A stretch of DNA of 64,000 bases, taken from NCBI GenBank assembly GCA_036350795.1, contig JAZBNV010000138.1:1-64000 (forward strand), written 5' to 3'. The notes beneath the pieces were generated by a model. That model worked only from the letters and a program-made list of their open reading frames with translations. It had not been told where the DNA came from and did not search any database. The first letter of the stretch is position 1, and each line of letters begins with the position of its first letter. The translations under genes and the position numbers were made by a program. Origin of the DNA: JAUVKT01 sp036350795 (GTDB lineage Bacteria > Bacteroidota > Bacteroidia > Bacteroidales > VadinHA17). Shown here in pieces: positions 60,536 to 64,000 of the stretch.

Positions 60536-61996
60536 TTAGTACCAGTTAATATTTTTTAATGGAGCTCCAAAGCTTCTGAATTCAAGGGCATAGCTTACAT
60601 CCAGGCCCAGCCAGTGTGGTCCGGCCCTGTAAAGATCGGTATTCATATATTCATAGCCCAGGCTGAACGCAAGCTTGTTAATGCTTTTTTCAAGGGCTAT
60701 CCCCGGGTTGATCCTGAATTTGTTTTCAGGTTTTAAGTAGCTTCCCTTATAGGTCTCGGTAAACATATACCCGGCGTTAAACTGAAGTACAAGACTGGTA
60801 CTTCCCCTGAAAATATTTTCAGACAGCATAAATTCTTTTGATACTCCCGCCCTCGGAAAATATCTCCGGTCTGTATACTGGTAGTATGTATTATCATCAG
60901 ATTGCTCAAGCACCCTTGTTGACCACGGCTTAAAATCAAATCCAATATTAATTCTCACTTTGTAAAGAGGTTCCTCGAAACTGATATTAAATTTTGAGTA
61001 AATATCGTGAATGCAAGCCTTAAGACCGGCTGATATCAGTACAAGGTCAAAGCCTATCCTGCCTGGTTCATCTATTCCAGCCTCTTTAAGACCCCTGTAA
61101 TAATCTAATTTGCCGTAGTTCCTGGCAACTTCTCCCGGCTGTATGGCTTCACTGTTTCGTTGTGTTTTCCACCGGGTGCTCTGAAGCAGAAACCTGGTAT
61201 AGTTCATATCACCGTTTCTCCCTGCAAAGGAGGCAACATCATAGTTATAGCTATTAACTTCATCAATTTTTGCTCCGTAATCCAGGAGCAATCTTGAAAG
61301 AAGGGTGTCGCCGTTCTGAGCAGCAATATGCAGCGGCGTAAAACCCTTATTGTCGCTGATATTTACATTGGCACCCGCCTGTACGAGCAAATCTGCTACT
61401 TCAGCATTACCAGCCCATATTGCAGCTGTAAGCGGAGTTGAGCCATCCCTGCATTTTATATCAGTGTCGGCACCGTAGTACAGTAGCAGATCTGTAAGAT
61501 ACAGGTAGTTATAAATGGCAGCGTAATGCAGTGGTGTACAATCCTTATTGTCAGTGATATTAATATTTGCTCCTTTCCTGATAAGCAGTTCTGCTATTTC
61601 CACCCTGTTGTCAAGGCAGGCAATATGCAAAGCCGATTCACCAAGATATGTCAGTTCATCCAGGTTTGGATTGTATGAAAGCAATGCTCTTACGGCATAA
61701 GGCTTGTTATTTGCAACGGCATAAATAAGTGGTGTAAGCCTGAGTTCGCTTTTACCGTTTACATCGGCTCCCAGTTTAACCAGCCTGTGAATTTCTCCGA
61801 GATAACCATATGAAGAGGCTATCATCAGGTTGTGTGTATATGCCTCAGTTTTATTGTAGGGTGTTGGAGTAAGATATTCGGAGGTATCAACAAAAAATGT
61901 CAGATCCTGGGCAAGACTGTTCCCAATGTTTAACTGGAGAAAAAGTATCAGACAGAACAGTCCCTTAAAAAATAATATCCCGGATCGTTTCGACAT
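60536..61996 (-). CDS. exported ankyrin-repeat and outer-membrane barrel protein
   Basis: From the chosen ATG (61996) the protein has 486 residues with a signal peptide ending near NSLA-Q. About seven ankyrin repeats follow (residues 45-280), with units like TPLHYAAIYNYLYLTDLLLYYGAD and TPLHIAAQNGDTLLSRLLL. The C-terminal 170 residues have alternating strands like a small outer-membrane barrel. It would display a repeat domain at the envelope to bind proteins. It is the first gene of the operon with the lipoprotein and larA. The far-upstream frame start at 62077 would place the signal peptide internally, so it was not used. Confidence 0.8.
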   Translation of the reverse strand: MSKRSGILFFKGLFCLILFLQLNIGNSLAQDLTFFVDTSEYLTPTPYNKTEAYTHNLMIASSYGYLGEIHRLVKLGADVNGKSELRLTPLIYAVANNKPYAVRALLSYNPNLDELTYLGESALHIACLDNRVEIAELLIRKGANINITDNKDCTPLHYAAIYNYLYLTDLLLYYGADTDIKCRDGSTPLTAAIWAGNAEVADLLVQAGANVNISDNKGFTPLHIAAQNGDTLLSRLLLDYGAKIDEVNSYNYDVASFAGRNGDMNYTRFLLQSTRWKTQRNSEAIQPGEVARNYGKLDYYRGLKEAGIDEPGRIGFDLVLISAGLKACIHDIYSKFNISFEEPLYKVRINIGFDFKPWSTRVLEQSDDNTYYQYTDRRYFPRAGVSKEFMLSENIFRGSTSLVLQFNAGYMFTETYKGSYLKPENKFRINPGIALEKSINKLAFSLGYEYMNTDLYRAGPHWLGLDVSYALEFRSFGAPLKNINWY

Positions 61997-62131
61997 ATCA
62001 CAAATATAATAAAAGCTTAACATCCGACTTCTTTTATAATCCATTTGATATGTTAAATTTGCAATTTGCTTATTCAACTCCTATTTCGTATTTTTAATAT
62101 GCCGGGAGATGGAAAATAAATACTCATAACA

Positions 62132-62896
62132 ATGAAATGGAAACTTAACCTGGATCTTTGGGAAAGCAAAGATTATAATGAAAATATTAAGCCTGTTGTA
62201 AGACAGGTGGCTGCAAAATTTGATAAACTCGTTGACGCAGAGCCCACTCTGGGATATAAACCCTTGTGGATAGTGAATGATTTGTATTATGGGATGAGGA
62301 TTTACACGCCTTATACGGATGAATATTATAAGCTTGGTTTAACTGTCGGGCATCTTACATACGGCAAGGTAGCTTACCAGTTTTCACACCTGATGAGTAT
62401 TATATATACCGACCCGAGGCAGATTACCTGGTTTTCAAACTCCCTTGCTCATATGGCATCATTCTGGTTCCTGGACTATTTTGCTGAAAAGTGGCTCGAT
62501 AATTACCCTGCACCTGAATATGAGGGTGCTTATGAAGCTTTTTCTGCCTTAAAAACAGAAAAGATTAAAACGGCATACAAGAATATAGATATTATGCTTA
62601 ACCTGGCCACCAATGAGTGGCTGCAGGAAGAAGTGAAACAACTCAACAGCAATTCTGCTTATGCACCTCCTTTCATATACGATCATATAGGGCTTGAATT
62701 ACTTCCACTTTTCCGGAAAAGCAGCAGCTGGAAGCTGTTTCCCTATATTGGAAGGGCCACCTCCAAGCCGATTGAAGATCAAAGCGATATGAGGTTAAGA
62801 CCAAAAGCTAAACCCGATTTCGAATTGCTGGAGGAGATAGTGCCGGAAGATTTAAAGGAACTGGTTCAGAAAATAAGGAGCAAACTGGCTTTATAA
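62132..62896 (+). CDS. conserved-looking protein of unknown function
   Basis: The 254-residue protein has no signal peptide or clear membrane segment. It is rich in aromatic residues and has short pieces KPLWIVNDLYYGMRIYTPYTD and SHLMSIIYTDPRQITWFSNSLAHMASFWFLDYF. It appears helical and cytoplasmic. I cannot name a family. It is divergent from the ankyrin operon and followed by the beta-lactamase-like gene. Confidence 0.65.
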   Translation: MKWKLNLDLWESKDYNENIKPVVRQVAAKFDKLVDAEPTLGYKPLWIVNDLYYGMRIYTPYTDEYYKLGLTVGHLTYGKVAYQFSHLMSIIYTDPRQITWFSNSLAHMASFWFLDYFAEKWLDNYPAPEYEGAYEAFSALKTEKIKTAYKNIDIMLNLATNEWLQEEVKQLNSNSAYAPPFIYDHIGLELLPLFRKSSSWKLFPYIGRATSKPIEDQSDMRLRPKAKPDFELLEEIVPEDLKELVQKIRSKLAL

Positions 62897-62950
62897 TCCA
62901 GGGCCATCAGGCAAATAGTTAAATTTCTGTTAATAACTAGCTGCCCGGTT

Positions 62951-62995
62951 TTTGAAAACTCCATTTCATTTATCTTTGCAGCCACACTATCTTTG
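62951..62995 (+). promoter_or_regulatory. tandem promoter boxes before the beta-lactamase-like gene
   Basis: TTTG (62951-62954) with TATCTTTG (62971-62978, spacer 16) is followed by a second TATCTTTG (62988-62995). The segment TATCTTTGCA is a direct repeat. Two starts or a single regulated start are possible. Confidence 0.5.
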
Positions 62996-63021
62996 CAATG
63001 AAAAGGTAGAATAGCAGACAT

Positions 63022-64000
63022 ATGTTACCACGTAACTTCAAGATTATCATTTTAATAATATTGCTTGGGTTTTCAAATATTGAACCCGAGGAGAGCGGAG
63101 GTATGACTGCAGCCGATCATTCCTTCCTGCCTGAAAATTCACGACTCACAAATTCTTTCTCAGACCATGATTATTATGACAGGTTCGATAGTACGGTTGA
63201 ATATTTTCTTCGAAGCTGGGATATAAAGGGTGCCTCGCTTGCGGTCTACAAGGATGGAAGGCTTGTACTGGCAAAAGGCTATGGACTTGCCGATACCAGG
63301 GGAAATACAGAGGTGCAGCCATGGCATCGTTTCAGAATTGCCAGCGTTTCAAAACTGATAACAGCAACAGCCATTCTGAAATTGTACCAGGACTCCAGGC
63401 TCGACCTGAATCAAAAAGTGTTCGGGCCGGGGGGTATTTTAAACGATCCCTATTTCTCCGACCCTAAAGATAAGAGAGTATATGATATAACTGTTGCCCA
63501 CCTCTTAAGCCACAGGGGAGGCTGGACTACCCGGTGGGGAGATCAAATGTTTATGCCCCATGTGGTTGCTTCATCGCTTGGTAAGGAAACCCCTGTTGAC
63601 ACCAGGGATGTTGTACGCTTTGTCTTAAATAAGCGCCTGCATTTTCCACCCGGGAAAGGAAGGTCATATTCCAACCTGGGATATGCAATCCTGGGCCTCG
63701 TTATTGCAGAGGTCTCTGGCCAGAGCTACGAAGAGTACTGTAAAAAGGAACTTTTTGAACCCCTGGGAATCTACGATATAAGCCTGGGAAAAAACCTTTA
63801 TTCGCAAAGAGATCCCTACGAAGTAAGGTATTTTGAGCCTTCCAATGCCCTGCCAAAGAAATCGATATATGGCAGCGGTGACCAGGTTCCGGCATCGAAC
63901 GGAGGTAATGATATAGAAGCACTTGGTGGTGCGGGAGGATGGATAGCAACAGCTCCCGACCTGCTTAAATTTATAAGGGCTATTGACGGATTCAGTGATG
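63022..64000 (+). CDS. serine beta-lactamase/penicillin-binding-like hydrolase (3' end outside window)
   Basis: The frame begins at ATG 63022 and is open to the window edge (at least 326 residues). It has a signal peptide (residues 7-20), the nucleophile motif S108-V-S-K111 and the second motif YSN (in GRSYSNLGYA), with HLLSHRGGW between. This is the PF00144 (class C beta-lactamase/esterase/D,D-peptidase) family, exported. Without the C-terminus the third motif cannot be checked, so beta-lactamase activity is not established. Confidence 0.88.
   Translation, partial: MLPRNFKIIILIILLGFSNIEPEESGGMTAADHSFLPENSRLTNSFSDHDYYDRFDSTVEYFLRSWDIKGASLAVYKDGRLVLAKGYGLADTRGNTEVQPWHRFRIASVSKLITATAILKLYQDSRLDLNQKVFGPGGILNDPYFSDPKDKRVYDITVAHLLSHRGGWTTRWGDQMFMPHVVASSLGKETPVDTRDVVRFVLNKRLHFPPGKGRSYSNLGYAILGLVIAEVSGQSYEEYCKKELFEPLGIYDISLGKNLYSQRDPYEVRYFEPSNALPKKSIYGSGDQVPASNGGNDIEALGGAGGWIATAPDLLKFIRAIDGFSD

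Overview
This 64 kb window is chromosomal DNA of a member of the Bacteroidota, probably the Bacteroidales/Marinilabiliales side of the phylum. The evidence is Bacteroidota-type promoters (TTTG, 16-20 bases, TAnnTTTG), few Shine-Dalgarno sites, an S1 ribosomal protein with a long acidic N-terminus, families common in that phylum (DUF3822, BT_3928/DoxX, SiaB/SiaC, DUF1015) and many secreted beta-rich proteins and lipoproteins. I see no rRNA, prophage, insertion sequence or CRISPR array. All identifications are from reading motifs and overall sequence; no database search was run.

Region by region. 1-470: a 106-base tandem repeat, nested inverted repeats and one tRNA-Asp. 857-13341: the most accessory-looking part. 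Two copies of a two-gene cassette (a beta-sandwich/membrane protein followed by an exported caspase-like peptidase) lie in opposite orientation, with rsmD, a DUF3822 gene and a RecD-like helicase between them. The second copy is followed by a TlpA-like thioredoxin protein and a repeat-rich lipoprotein with a C-terminal FISUMP-like domain. 13374-18000: YjbQ and an rfbA-rfbC-rfbD-phosphohexomutase operon without rfbB. 18288-26294: housekeeping genes rpsA, STAS protein, rnz, guaA, an S41 protease and an rRNA methyltransferase. 26363-31862: signalling genes (SiaB kinase and SiaC on the plus strand; HPt, STAS, flavin reductase and a TerB-FHA-like-ABCG transporter on the minus strand).

32147-40557: a TPR/PD40 protein, gcvT, a ComB-type 2-phosphosulfolactate phosphatase, serC, serA, DUF1015, a YggS-type PLP protein and a dihydroorotate-dehydrogenase-like protein. 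These link serine/glycine C1 metabolism with a possible sulfolactate/cysteate branch. 40554-48941: small envelope proteins, a perfect 24-bp inverted repeat, uvrA, an ECF sigma factor with a 61-residue follower, and an SPFH protein paired with a 54-residue ribbon-helix-helix gene behind a palindromic operator-like site. 48931-56953: one minus-strand operon, tmk, DoxX-like, tpiA, prmA and a 1501-residue exported protein of unknown function. 57120-64000: folP-cdaA, a larA-containing operon with an ankyrin protein and a lipoprotein, an unknown 254-residue gene and the 5' part of a serine beta-lactamase-like hydrolase that runs off the end.

The best candidates for an undescribed system are the duplicated caspase cassette, the SPFH/RHH unit with its palindrome, and the giant exported protein tied to a housekeeping operon.
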